Positions 23,445 to 31,224 of a stretch of 35,276 nt of DNA are shown in pieces (positions within the stretch are counted from its first letter, which is position 1; the number at the start of each line of letters is the position of its first letter). The position numbers were made by a program, and so were the translations under genes. The notes under the pieces are model-generated. The model worked only from the letters and a program-made list of their open reading frames with translations, was not told where the DNA came from and did not search any database. This DNA is from Planctomycetota bacterium (GTDB lineage: Bacteria > Planctomycetota > Phycisphaerae > SM23-33). The stretch spans positions 1 through 35,276 of the forward strand of contig DAOVZK010000020.1 of NCBI GenBank assembly GCA_030635145.1, read 5' to 3'.

Positions 23445-26231
23445 ATGGCTGACGAAGAAAATCAGGTAAACAACAGCGACAATACCGAAGAACCCACGGA
23501 CGACGATCTTCAGCAGGAAGGTGACGTTGCAGATTCTGACGTTTCTGACGACACTGACGAATCTGCTGGCGACACTCAACAGCAAGGCGAGGTCAGCGGT
23601 GGGGCACCGCAACTGGCGATCTTCTCCGACGAACGCATCGACGATTTGCCCATCGAAACGGAGATGCGAGACAGTTATCTAACCTACGCCATGAGCACCA
23701 TCGTCTCGCGTGCCTTGCCGGATGTTCGCGACGGACTAAAACCCTCGCAACGCCGCGTACTCGTCGCCATGAACGACCTGAACCTCGGCCCGCGCAGCAA
23801 ACACCGCAAGTGTGCCAAGATCGTCGGTGACACTTCGGGTAACTATCACCCGCACGGTGACCAGTCGTCGTACGCCACGCTCGTTCGCATGGGGCAGCAC
23901 TGGTCGATGCGATATCCGCTGATCCAACCGCAGGGTAACTTCGGTTCGGTTGACGGTGACCCACCAGCTGCGATGCGATACACCGAGGCACGCATGCGGC
24001 AGTCAGCGACCGAGCTGCTGCACGACATCAATCTCGACACCGTCGACATGCAACCAAACTACGACGACACCCGCACCGAACCCGTCGTTTTACCAGCCAA
24101 GTTCCCCAACCTGCTGGTCAACGGTTCGCAGGGTATCGCCGTCGGCATGGCAACCAGCATCCCGCCGCACAACATCACCGAAATTTGCGACGCCCTGCTG
24201 CACCTTACCGACAACCCAGAGGCCACCGTCGACGACATAATGAAAATCGTCACCGGCCCCGACTTCCCCACAGGCGGACTTATTTGCGGACGCAAGGGCA
24301 TCGTCGATGGTTACAAGACCGGCCGCGGCAAATTACGCGTTCGAGCGAAAATGCATACCGAACAAGTTCGCGGCGGCAAAGAGATAATCGTCGTTACCGA
24401 GATTCCCTATCAGGTGCTCAAAACCACCATCATCGAACGCATCGCCGACACCGTCAAAAACGGAAAAATCCCCGACATCGCCGACGTGCAAGATCACTCC
24501 GACCGCACCGGAATGCGAATTGTTATCGACCTGAAGAAAAACACCGAGGCCGAAGTCGTCGTCAATCAACTCTACAAGTACACCCCGCTGCAATCGACGT
24601 TCAGCGTCATCAACATCGCCCTTGTCAACGGTGCACCACGCACGCTGAACATTCGCGAGATGCTGTGGTACTTCCTCGAACATCGCAAAGACGTTATCCG
24701 CCGCCGGACAATGTTCCTGCTGCGTCGTGCCCGCCAGCGAGCACATATTCTCGAGGGTCTGATCCTGGCCGTCGCGGATATCGACCGCATCATCGAGCTG
24801 ATCAAGACAAGCCCCGACGTACCCACCGCCAAGCAGCGGCTGATGGAACTAAAGCTCAACCTCACCGAAGAAGCTACCATCCGAAAAATTCTTCCCGAAA
24901 CCTTCGTCGCACGGGCCAGCCAACCGCAAAAGTTTACCAACGTCCAGGCTGAGCAGATTCTCGGAATGCAGCTGCGCCGTCTGACCGGACTTGAAATCGA
25001 AAAACTCGCCGCCGACTACAGCGCATTGTGCGAGGAAATCGAAGGGTATGAAGCGATTCTCGACGACGAAGTCCTGCTGCTGGACGTCATTCGCGAAGAC
25101 ATCTACGAAATGAAAGACCGCTACGGCGATGCACGTCGTACGGAACTCGTCGCCGACGCCGGTGAATTCAACATCGAAGATCTCATCGCCGAAGAAGACG
25201 TCGTCGTGACGCTAACGCACGAAGGTTACATCAAACGCATGCCGACAACCACCTATCGCCGCCAAGGGCGTGGCGGGCAAGGTGTTATCGGCAACGATGC
25301 GAAAGAAGGCGATTTTATCGAGCAGCTGTTCGTCGCATCGACGCACGATTATATGCTCGTGTTCCTCGACAGCGGACGCATGCACTGGCTGAAAGTTTAC
25401 GATATTCCGTCGATGGCACGCACCAGTAAAGGCAGAGCAATCGTCAACCTGCTGCAAATGGATAAAGAAGAACGCATCCGCGCCGTCGTAGCCGTCCGCG
25501 ACTTCGACGACCGATTCCTCGTGACGACCACCCGCAACGGGCAGATCAAAAAAACCGCCCTTACCGCTTACGCCAACGTCCGCAAAGGCGGAATTTTGGC
25601 TACGGGCATTCGTGAGGATGACTGCCTTATCGGCGTGGCGATCACGACGGGCGACGACGAAATCGTTCTCGGTACTTGTAACGGCCAGGCCATTCGGTTC
25701 AACGAAACCAACGCCCGGGCGATGGGTCGAACAGCTACGGGTGTTCGCGGTATCAACCTCAAGGGCGACGACAAAGTCGTGGACATGATTATCGTCGACC
25801 AGCACGCCACGCTGCTGACGGTTTGCGAAAACGGGTTCGGCAAGCGTACGAATTTTGAAGAGTACCGAATCCAGTCGCGCGGCGGGAGCGGAATCATCAA
25901 CATTCGTGCGACCGACCGAAACGGGAAAGTCGTCGGAATGAAGAGCGTTCGCGACTCTGACGAAATGATGATGATCACGCAGAACGGCAAGGTCGTGCGG
26001 ACAGGCATCAACGAGATGCGTGTCATCGGGCGGGCTACTCAGGGCGTGCGTGTGATCACCCTTAAACCCGGCGACAAACTCGTCTCCATCGCCAAGGTCG
26101 TTTCCGAGGACAACTCGCAGCAGGAGCTTCCGCTGGAACCTCCGGACGCGCAACAGCCGCTACCGCTGACGGGAACCACCGACGACGCAAAAGCCCCCGA
26201 AACGGAGCCGACCGAGGAAACAACTGAATAA
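23445..26231 (+). CDS. gyrA: DNA gyrase subunit A
   Basis: A 928-residue type II topoisomerase subunit that cuts and rejoins DNA to introduce negative supercoils with GyrB. The breakage domain starts at about 70 ([20 protein letters not shown]). The active Tyr179 lies in [10 protein letters not shown]. The C-terminal beta-pinwheel has a GyrA-box variant, QGRGGQG, supporting GyrA rather than ParC. In the quinolone pocket ([15 protein letters not shown]) Gln140 and Ala144 replace the E. coli Ser83 and Asp87. The N-terminus carries a 65-residue acidic, Gln-rich extension and the C-terminus a 45-residue acidic tail, making it longer than the E. coli protein (875). ATG 23445 has GGAG 5 nt upstream. 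Confidence 0.97.
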   Translation: MADEENQVNNSDNTEEPTDDDLQQEGDVADSDVSDDTDESAGDTQQQGEVSGGAPQLAIFSDERIDDLPIETEMRDSYLTYAMSTIVSRALPDVRDGLKPSQRRVLVAMNDLNLGPRSKHRKCAKIVGDTSGNYHPHGDQSSYATLVRMGQHWSMRYPLIQPQGNFGSVDGDPPAAMRYTEARMRQSATELLHDINLDTVDMQPNYDDTRTEPVVLPAKFPNLLVNGSQGIAVGMATSIPPHNITEICDALLHLTDNPEATVDDIMKIVTGPDFPTGGLICGRKGIVDGYKTGRGKLRVRAKMHTEQVRGGKEIIVVTEIPYQVLKTTIIERIADTVKNGKIPDIADVQDHSDRTGMRIVIDLKKNTEAEVVVNQLYKYTPLQSTFSVINIALVNGAPRTLNIREMLWYFLEHRKDVIRRRTMFLLRRARQRAHILEGLILAVADIDRIIELIKTSPDVPTAKQRLMELKLNLTEEATIRKILPETFVARASQPQKFTNVQAEQILGMQLRRLTGLEIEKLAADYSALCEEIEGYEAILDDEVLLLDVIREDIYEMKDRYGDARRTELVADAGEFNIEDLIAEEDVVVTLTHEGYIKRMPTTTYRRQGRGGQGVIGNDAKEGDFIEQLFVASTHDYMLVFLDSGRMHWLKVYDIPSMARTSKGRAIVNLLQMDKEERIRAVVAVRDFDDRFLVTTTRNGQIKKTALTAYANVRKGGILATGIREDDCLIGVAITTGDDEIVLGTCNGQAIRFNETNARAMGRTATGVRGINLKGDDKVVDMIIVDQHATLLTVCENGFGKRTNFEEYRIQSRGGSGIINIRATDRNGKVVGMKSVRDSDEMMMITQNGKVVRTGINEMRVIGRATQGVRVITLKPGDKLVSIAKVVSEDNSQQELPLEPPDAQQPLPLTGTTDDAKAPETEPTEETTE

Positions 26232-26287
26232 TTCAAATGAACCGGGGCGGTAAGTGAAGTCTGAGCACTGACTACATAGATACTACG

Positions 26288-26315
26288 AACCGGCCGACTG
26301 AAAAAGTCGGTTGGT
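26288..26315 (+). terminator. Probable terminator of gyrA
   Basis: A 12-bp stem (ACCGGCCGACT with AGTCGGTTGGT as its core, two G-U pairs) and an A-rich loop, 57 bp after the gyrA stop codon. The following T tract is weak. Confidence 0.5.
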
Positions 26316-26349
26316 TTGCATAATTTTGCATAATATAGAGGTTACTGAT

Positions 26350-28425
26350 TTGAGAGGTTACCCTCCATTGCGAAAACCGGATTCTACGCCCGGGCGTTTT
26401 GCACGCCTTTGGACGGAGTTTCGCAACCTGCTTTACAGCCAACGCGTTCGGCCGCTGTGGGTTCTGGGTCTGGTTTGCTATGGGCTGTTTGGAGGATTTC
26501 GCCTGGGGTTGTGCCTCGCAAACATGGGCAGCTTCGATGGAGCGTCGTTTCCGGAGATCATGCGTTGCTTCGCTCTGGGGATTTGCTACGACACAATGGT
26601 TATCGGATACATTCTCATACCCCCGGCCGTGCTGCTGACGATTTCTCCACCCGAAGCGTTCGCCCGCCCATGGTTCAACCGAATTGTCCGAGGATACGCC
26701 GCCGTCACGTCGCTGCTGGTGCTGGCGATTGAAGTTATTGGCGTGTCGTATTATCTCCACGGCGGAACCCGCACAAACCGGGCGTTTGCGTATTACCTTC
26801 GCTATCCGCAGGAGGTTTTTGGGCACGTGTGGCGAGAATATCCGCTGTGGTTCTGGTTGCTGACAGTACCGGTGATAATTTTTCTGCTGTACAAGCTGTA
26901 CCATCACTCGTTTGGCAAGGGTATCGTGCACGAGCTTCCGCATTGGCGACGGCCGGCGTTTTCGGGCGTGATTCTGTTTTTGTGCATCGTCGCTGCCCGC
27001 GGTGGTTTGCAGTCGAGGCCGTTATCCAGCACGCTGGCGTACGAAAATACGTCCAACCAGTTGCTTGTCGAACTTACAAAAAATAATTGCTATGAACTTT
27101 TTCAGGGGGCACGAACTCTCATTAACGAAGTGCAAAAAGAAGACCATGTCTTAAACCTGCCCAAGCTTAAAATTGCTAAACCCATCGTAAAAAAACTATA
27201 CTTTCAGGATGCCGATACCTCATTGGGTCTGGAATCAAACCCCTTGTGGCGGCGGACGGAAACCCATATCGAACGCAAACAAATGAACGTGGTGTTTATT
27301 GTCATGGAGAGCATGGCTGGTAAGCACATCGGGGCATTGGGATACCCACACCCATCGCAGACACCGAACCTTGATGCCTTGTGCAGGGAAGGGCTTTTCT
27401 TCAGCAAAATGTTTGCCATCGGCGCACGCACCAACAAAGGAATGATCGGAACACTAAGCGGATATCCCGGGTTATGCCAAGGCCCGGTAATTGCGAGCAA
27501 ATTAGCGGAGGGAAATTTCCTGACACTTCCAGGAATTTTTCAGCGTCGCGGATACAAAACTGTGTTTATTTACGGTGGACGCCCCACGTTTGACAATATG
27601 GACAGGTTTCTTACCACGGGTGGGGTAGATCAGATTATCGGGCAGAATCAGATGCCGACAAAAAACCCTTATACATGGGGTGCTCCAGATGAGTATGTTT
27701 TTCAAAAAGCCATTGAAACATTCGACAAGATGGGTGACCGGCGATTTTTTGGGTTGATTCTTACTGTATCGAATCATCCACCCTTTAAGGTGCCTTCCGG
27801 GCGTGTAAGAATGCTTCCAGCCAACAGTGACGAAAATAAAATAATTAATGCTACCAGCTACGCCGACTGGGCGTTGGGTAAGTTTTTTCGTAACGCACAT
27901 TCGACTAAGTGGTTCAAAAACACGATTTTCGTTCTGGTAAGCGACAGTGGTCGAGCCGTTGCACTCGATAAAAAACTCTGGATTGATGCCGTTGGATTTC
28001 GCATTCCTTGCCTTATTTATGCTCCGGGGCTGATCCCGCCTGAAGAAATAGATGTCGTTGCAAGTCAGACAGACATCGCCCCGACGCTACTGAGTTTAAT
28101 GGGTGGAGAATTTGAGCACTGCTTCTTCGGAAGAAATTTGCTGACAGTTTCACGTGATAATGGTTTTGCATTGCTGCATGAAAACAACAGGCGAGCTTTT
28201 GTTCGCGGTGACTATCTTCTCGTTCAGCCCCCCGGAGGAAAAAACAAACCGCTTCTGTATCGAATAACGCAGGTTGCGACAGAACTTGTTAGCGATGGTG
28301 AGTTAAAAACAAAGCAAATCGAAAAACTCAGTAAGGAAATGGGCGCCATTTACAAAATGGCGAAGTATGTTTACGACAAGGGCCTCTACTCACCTCGCCC
28401 CCCGAAAGAAAACGGCGGAAATTAG
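26350..28425 (+). CDS. LTA-synthase-type membrane sulfatase/phosphoglycerol transferase family protein
   Basis: A protein of about 691 residues. An N-terminal half with about five membrane helices (35-240) precedes an extracytoplasmic alkaline-phosphatase-superfamily domain (about 310-610). Recognisable sites are Glu320 in VVFIVMESMAGKHIG (metal), Thr361 in ARTNKGMIGTLSGYP (nucleophile position), the SNHPPF histidine, and TDIAPTLLSLMG. The metal motif normally read as Asp-His is Asp532-Ser533 (VSDSGR), and the usual HIPLLIYAPG is RIPCLIYAPG, so metal binding may be altered. LtaS/MdoB relatives transfer phosphoglycerol or phosphoethanolamine to envelope glycans or lipids; the substrate here is unknown. 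Base composition becomes more A+T-rich after about 27060. TTG 26350 with AGAGG 8 nt upstream is chosen; a TTG at 26311 is an alternative. Confidence 0.85.
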   Translation: MRGYPPLRKPDSTPGRFARLWTEFRNLLYSQRVRPLWVLGLVCYGLFGGFRLGLCLANMGSFDGASFPEIMRCFALGICYDTMVIGYILIPPAVLLTISPPEAFARPWFNRIVRGYAAVTSLLVLAIEVIGVSYYLHGGTRTNRAFAYYLRYPQEVFGHVWREYPLWFWLLTVPVIIFLLYKLYHHSFGKGIVHELPHWRRPAFSGVILFLCIVAARGGLQSRPLSSTLAYENTSNQLLVELTKNNCYELFQGARTLINEVQKEDHVLNLPKLKIAKPIVKKLYFQDADTSLGLESNPLWRRTETHIERKQMNVVFIVMESMAGKHIGALGYPHPSQTPNLDALCREGLFFSKMFAIGARTNKGMIGTLSGYPGLCQGPVIASKLAEGNFLTLPGIFQRRGYKTVFIYGGRPTFDNMDRFLTTGGVDQIIGQNQMPTKNPYTWGAPDEYVFQKAIETFDKMGDRRFFGLILTVSNHPPFKVPSGRVRMLPANSDENKIINATSYADWALGKFFRNAHSTKWFKNTIFVLVSDSGRAVALDKKLWIDAVGFRIPCLIYAPGLIPPEEIDVVASQTDIAPTLLSLMGGEFEHCFFGRNLLTVSRDNGFALLHENNRRAFVRGDYLLVQPPGGKNKPLLYRITQVATELVSDGELKTKQIEKLSKEMGAIYKMAKYVYDKGLYSPRPPKENGGN

Positions 28426-28430
28426 AGCAG

Positions 28431-29159
28431 TTATTCCACCGGGGAATTTTCGCTTTGCTCGTCGTCGTTCTTGCCGCCGGTGAATTTTTTCAGCGACTTA
28501 AACGCATCCGTAAAATTAGGCTCCATGGGTTTATCTTTGTCATTCCCTAGCCCCACAAACGCCGTCGCCGCCAGCTTAAGTGCCGTTTCGACCGGCATGT
28601 CTATTCGCTCGAGATCTTTCGGCTGGGCGTAGACGATTGGCCCGCCGATCATATACGCCAGCGGCAAGTAGACGATCACGCGATTATCGCTGTCGGGTAG
28701 GCCCTTGGGATGCTCGTTGGTTACGATTCCCAACATGCGGATTTTGGTTTTCGGGGGCGTATACAAAACGGCGTATCCGATCTTTCCGCCTTCACCGCCA
28801 CCGAAAAGTTTCATCAGATCGCGAACAGATTCGTACACGGTTTTGATTCCCGGTAGGCTGCTGAGTGTGGAGTCCAGGAAGTTGAAAAATTTGCGGAACA
28901 GCCAGAAATTCGCCAGCATCCCGACGAAGTACACTATTATCAACGCGACAATAATACCGACGGCACCGGCGTAGTTGAAATTTATTCCGCCGTATTCAAA
29001 ACCTTTGGTAGGGAGTTTTTCCAAAAGCCCAAGCCAGCCGAGAAAACTTTCGCCCCATTTACCCAACATAGCGCCAATCCATAAAATCAACCAGACCGTT
29101 ACGCTAATAGGTACAATCACCAACGCCCCGGCCATCAGGGTTCTCAAATGTTTTCGCAT
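28431..29159 (-). CDS. DUF502 family membrane protein
   Basis: A 242-residue protein with two membrane helices (about 8-32 and 62-85) and the DUF502 pattern: LRTLMAGALVIVPISVTVWL at the start, then LDSTLSSLPGIKTVYESVRD with DLMKLFGGGEGG, VLYTPPKTKIRMLGIVTNE and VIVYLPLAYMIGGPIVY. The C-terminus is charged and disordered. The function is unknown. ATG 29159 with GGAG 7 nt upstream is preferred over ATG 29186. It is convergent with the sulfatase gene, the two stop codons lying only 5 bp apart. Confidence 0.9.
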   Translation of the reverse strand: MRKHLRTLMAGALVIVPISVTVWLILWIGAMLGKWGESFLGWLGLLEKLPTKGFEYGGINFNYAGAVGIIVALIIVYFVGMLANFWLFRKFFNFLDSTLSSLPGIKTVYESVRDLMKLFGGGEGGKIGYAVLYTPPKTKIRMLGIVTNEHPKGLPDSDNRVIVYLPLAYMIGGPIVYAQPKDLERIDMPVETALKLAATAFVGLGNDKDKPMEPNFTDAFKSLKKFTGGKNDDEQSENSPVE

Positions 29160-29379
29160 AATTTGCTCCGAAGTATCTCGCCCCACCTGAAGGCGGGGAT
29201 TTTTTGTTTGTGACGAAACTCAAACGGTGATTCTATCGTCATGTGCGGGTTTGGTGGTAGAGAAATCTCGCGGGCTGGCAAGAATCGCTCTAACTGCTCA
29301 ATATCCCAACCGCACCGCAGCCCATGCGATTTGTTGCAAATACTTTGTGCATCTTTTGTACATAAAATTGGATATGCAC

Positions 29380-29408
29380 TTGACCTGATGACGATTTTGA
29401 ATTATGTT
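29380..29408 (+). promoter_or_regulatory. Promoter of tRNA-Tyr
   Basis: TTGACC (29380-29385), a 17-bp spacer and TATGTT (29403-29408), ending 19 bp before the mature tRNA. Confidence 0.65.
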
Positions 29409-29427
29409 ATCCGCCCTTGCTTAGTAA

Positions 29428-29510
29428 GGTAGTGTGGCCGAGTGGACAAAGGCATCAGACTGTAAATCTGACGGCGTACGCCTACGCTGGTTCGAATCCA
29501 GCCGCTACCA
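29428..29510 (+). tRNA. tRNA-Tyr (anticodon GTA)
   Basis: An 83-nt class II tRNA: acceptor GGTAGTG/CGCTACC with discriminator A, anticodon arm TCAGA-CTGTAAA-TCTGA giving GTA, long variable arm (CGGCGTACGCCTACG) and T arm GCTGG-TTCGAAT-CCAGC. CCA is not encoded. It has its own promoter and terminator. Confidence 0.96.
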
Positions 29511-29511
29511 T

Positions 29512-29548
29512 CCCCCGCGTTTCGCAATGACTCGCGGGGTTTTCTTTT
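29512..29548 (+). terminator. Terminator of tRNA-Tyr
   Basis: CCCCGCG/CGCGGGG stem followed by TTTTCTTTT, starting two bases after the tRNA 3' end. Confidence 0.9.
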
Positions 29549-29799
29549 GCGCGGAATTCACCGAAATCATTCCACCCCCCAGCCCCACAAAAGCACAGGT
29601 TTTACGACATTCCCAAACGGGAAAATCCTGACTCAAGCACCCACCTCCCACCTCCGATAATACAGCACACGCGGGCTGAAAAAAGTGAAAATAAATACAA
29701 CTCCAGCAACACTAAATCGAGACTAGAGGGTAAAATATAGTAGAGCCTTAACTTGCTCAGAAATCGAACGTTAGGATAGTTAAGGCGGGGAGGTGCGAA

Positions 29800-30729
29800 G
29801 TGGAAAAAAAGGTGCTTATAACGGCTGCGGATGGGTTTTTAGGGGCTCATTGTTTACCGGTTCTCGCGATTAACGGATACGAAATTCACGCCATCGGCCA
29901 AAAGATTCCGCCGACGAAAACCAAGGGCGTCTGCTGGTACAACATCGATCTGATGCAGCCCGCGAAAATCACGCAACTGATCACCGAGATTCGCCCCACC
30001 CATCTGATCCATCTCGCCTGGTCGGGTTCGCCAAATAAAATTGGCGATGCACCGGTAAACATTCGCTGGATGCTTTCCAGCCTCCACCTTCTGCAGGAAT
30101 TTGCCGACCACAACGGAACCAACGCAATGATCCTGGGTTGCTACAGCGAATACGACCTCGCCCACGGAATCTGCCACGAAGAAAGCACCGCCCGTCGCCC
30201 CACCTCGCTTTACGGAGCCTGTAAACACTCGCTCAAACTCATCTGCGAAGCCTACGCGCAACAGGTCGGAATGAGGCTGGTGTGGGGGCGACTTTTCGGA
30301 TACTACGGCCCCGGCAACGATTCCGATATGCTGATTCCATCCGTAATCCGCACGCTGCTGGGAAACCAAAAATTCATCTGCTCCCACGGGGCGTTTCTGC
30401 GCGACTACCTCTACATAGACGATGTCGCAGCTGCGATGGTGGCCGTCATGGAAAGCGATTATGCAGGGCCAATCAATATCGCCTCGGGAAAAGGGATTCG
30501 GATCGAGGAGCTCGTAACGATTTTGGGCGAACTCACGGGGCATCCCGAACTGCTGGAAATACGCAACGACCCCGGGGCCCTGCATGACAGCCCAGCCATC
30601 ATCGCCGACACGAAAAAGCTCAACAACGTTATTGGATGGACCCCAAAAGTTTCGCTCGAGCAGGGTCTAAAAACGACCGTGGAATGGTGGAAAAGCAAAT
30701 CATCCAGCTCCGAACTGGTGGAGCATTAA
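29800..30729 (+). CDS. NAD-dependent epimerase/dehydratase (extended SDR)
   Basis: A 309-residue extended short-chain dehydrogenase. The Rossmann nucleotide loop is TAADGFLGAH, a variant of TGxxGFxG in which Ala replaces the first Gly. The catalytic pair is Tyr and Lys in SLYGACKHSLK, with Ser in GCYSEYD as the third member. Later motifs GRLFGYYGPG, RDYLYIDDVAAAMVAVME and GPINIASGKGIRIEELV are those of sugar-nucleotide epimerases and dehydratases (GalE/RfbB-like). It probably works on a nucleotide sugar for surface polysaccharide, but the exact reaction is unknown and no other sugar genes are near. The start is GTG 29800, with GGGAGGTG just upstream. Confidence 0.9.
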   Translation: MEKKVLITAADGFLGAHCLPVLAINGYEIHAIGQKIPPTKTKGVCWYNIDLMQPAKITQLITEIRPTHLIHLAWSGSPNKIGDAPVNIRWMLSSLHLLQEFADHNGTNAMILGCYSEYDLAHGICHEESTARRPTSLYGACKHSLKLICEAYAQQVGMRLVWGRLFGYYGPGNDSDMLIPSVIRTLLGNQKFICSHGAFLRDYLYIDDVAAAMVAVMESDYAGPINIASGKGIRIEELVTILGELTGHPELLEIRNDPGALHDSPAIIADTKKLNNVIGWTPKVSLEQGLKTTVEWWKSKSSSSELVEH

Positions 30730-30940
30730 CCGCAAAAAAAATCGTAAATTTTCCCGGTTTTTCTGATCCCACGCGACATTTCAACGTACATAAAGTACTA
30801 CGCCGTGGAGGATTGGAGCTAGATGTGTTGATTTTATGAAACTTGGAGGATGTGTCCTGTTTAGACTGTATAAACCCCCGCGGGTTGCTCAATCGCGGGG
30901 CAAAAACGCTCAGGCATCAAGGTATCATCCCGCCGAAACA
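30730..30940. other. Intergenic region between epimerase gene and candidate RNA
   Basis: No gene is seen. CCCCGCG/CGCGGGG (30879-30899) is a 7-bp hairpin. CTACGCCGTGGAGGATT near 30798 partly matches the minus strand of the tRNA-Lys 3' end (CTACACCGTGGAGGACT at 2862), possibly by chance. Confidence 0.35.
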
Positions 30941-31051
30941 CCCCCGCAGGTATACTGGAAAACGAGAAAACTTGACGGTCTGGTTCTGCCTCTTGGCCGA
31001 GCCAGGCAAGGTCGCAAAAAAGGCTTTCCAGGCCGCCTGCGGGGATTTTTT
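30941..31051 (+). ncRNA. Candidate structured RNA ending in a terminator
   Basis: Nested helices can be drawn: CCCCGCAGG (30942-30950) with CCTGCGGGG (31036-31044), then after a 4x4 internal loop CTGGAAA (30955-30961) with TTTCCAG (31025-31031), and an apical TGCCT/AGGCA hairpin. The outer helix is followed directly by ATTTTTT. The whole has the size (about 110 nt) and build of a small RNA or an elaborate terminator. It does not match the SRP, tmRNA, RNase P or 6S consensus as far as can be judged. The promoter is not clear. Confidence 0.35.
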
Positions 31052-31080
31052 ATACGCATTTGAAAATTGATCCGGCCTCG

Positions 31081-31155
31081 CCGCGATTGTTCCTATCACC
31101 CTCGGGGAGTTTGCGTGTATGATGTGCCGTTAGCATGGCAATGTTTCCGGAACAA
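31081..31155. repeat. 75-bp perfect direct repeat, left copy (dnaG 5' region)
   Basis: Identical over 75 bp to 33173-33247. It contains the dnaG -10 box (TATGAT at 31118-31123), the start codon (31135) and seven dnaG codons, ending GGAACAA. Outside the block similarity drops, except for CCTCGCC on the upstream side, offset by 4 bp. With the right copy it bounds a 2.0-kb insert. Confidence 0.95.
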
Positions 31156-31224
31156 AGAAGCCTAAATTCAGCCAAAGGCCAAAGGAGAAATTATAATGGT
31201 AAACGAGCAAGAAATGACGGCTGA
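31135..31224 (+). pseudogene. Truncated, chimeric dnaG start
   Basis: The left repeat copy carries the primase start MAMFPEQ, after which the frame runs into insert sequence (RSLNSAKGQ...) and stops at TGA 31222. It encodes at most 29 residues and overlaps the start of the AlbA_2 gene in another frame. It is the relic expected if a cassette inserted after codon 7 of dnaG. Confidence 0.75.

Noticed and set aside
25212-26153. 313-codon antisense frame within gyrA
   Set aside because: Shadow frame caused by biased codon use of gyrA.
30795-30815. tRNA-Lys fragment as a second attachment site
   Set aside because: Only about 17 bp with mismatches resemble the tRNA 3' end, 28 kb from the integrase, with housekeeping genes between; probably chance.
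30941-31051. SRP (4.5S) RNA identity for the structured region
   Set aside because: The conserved GGAAG/AGCAG apical motif of SRP RNA is absent on both strands.
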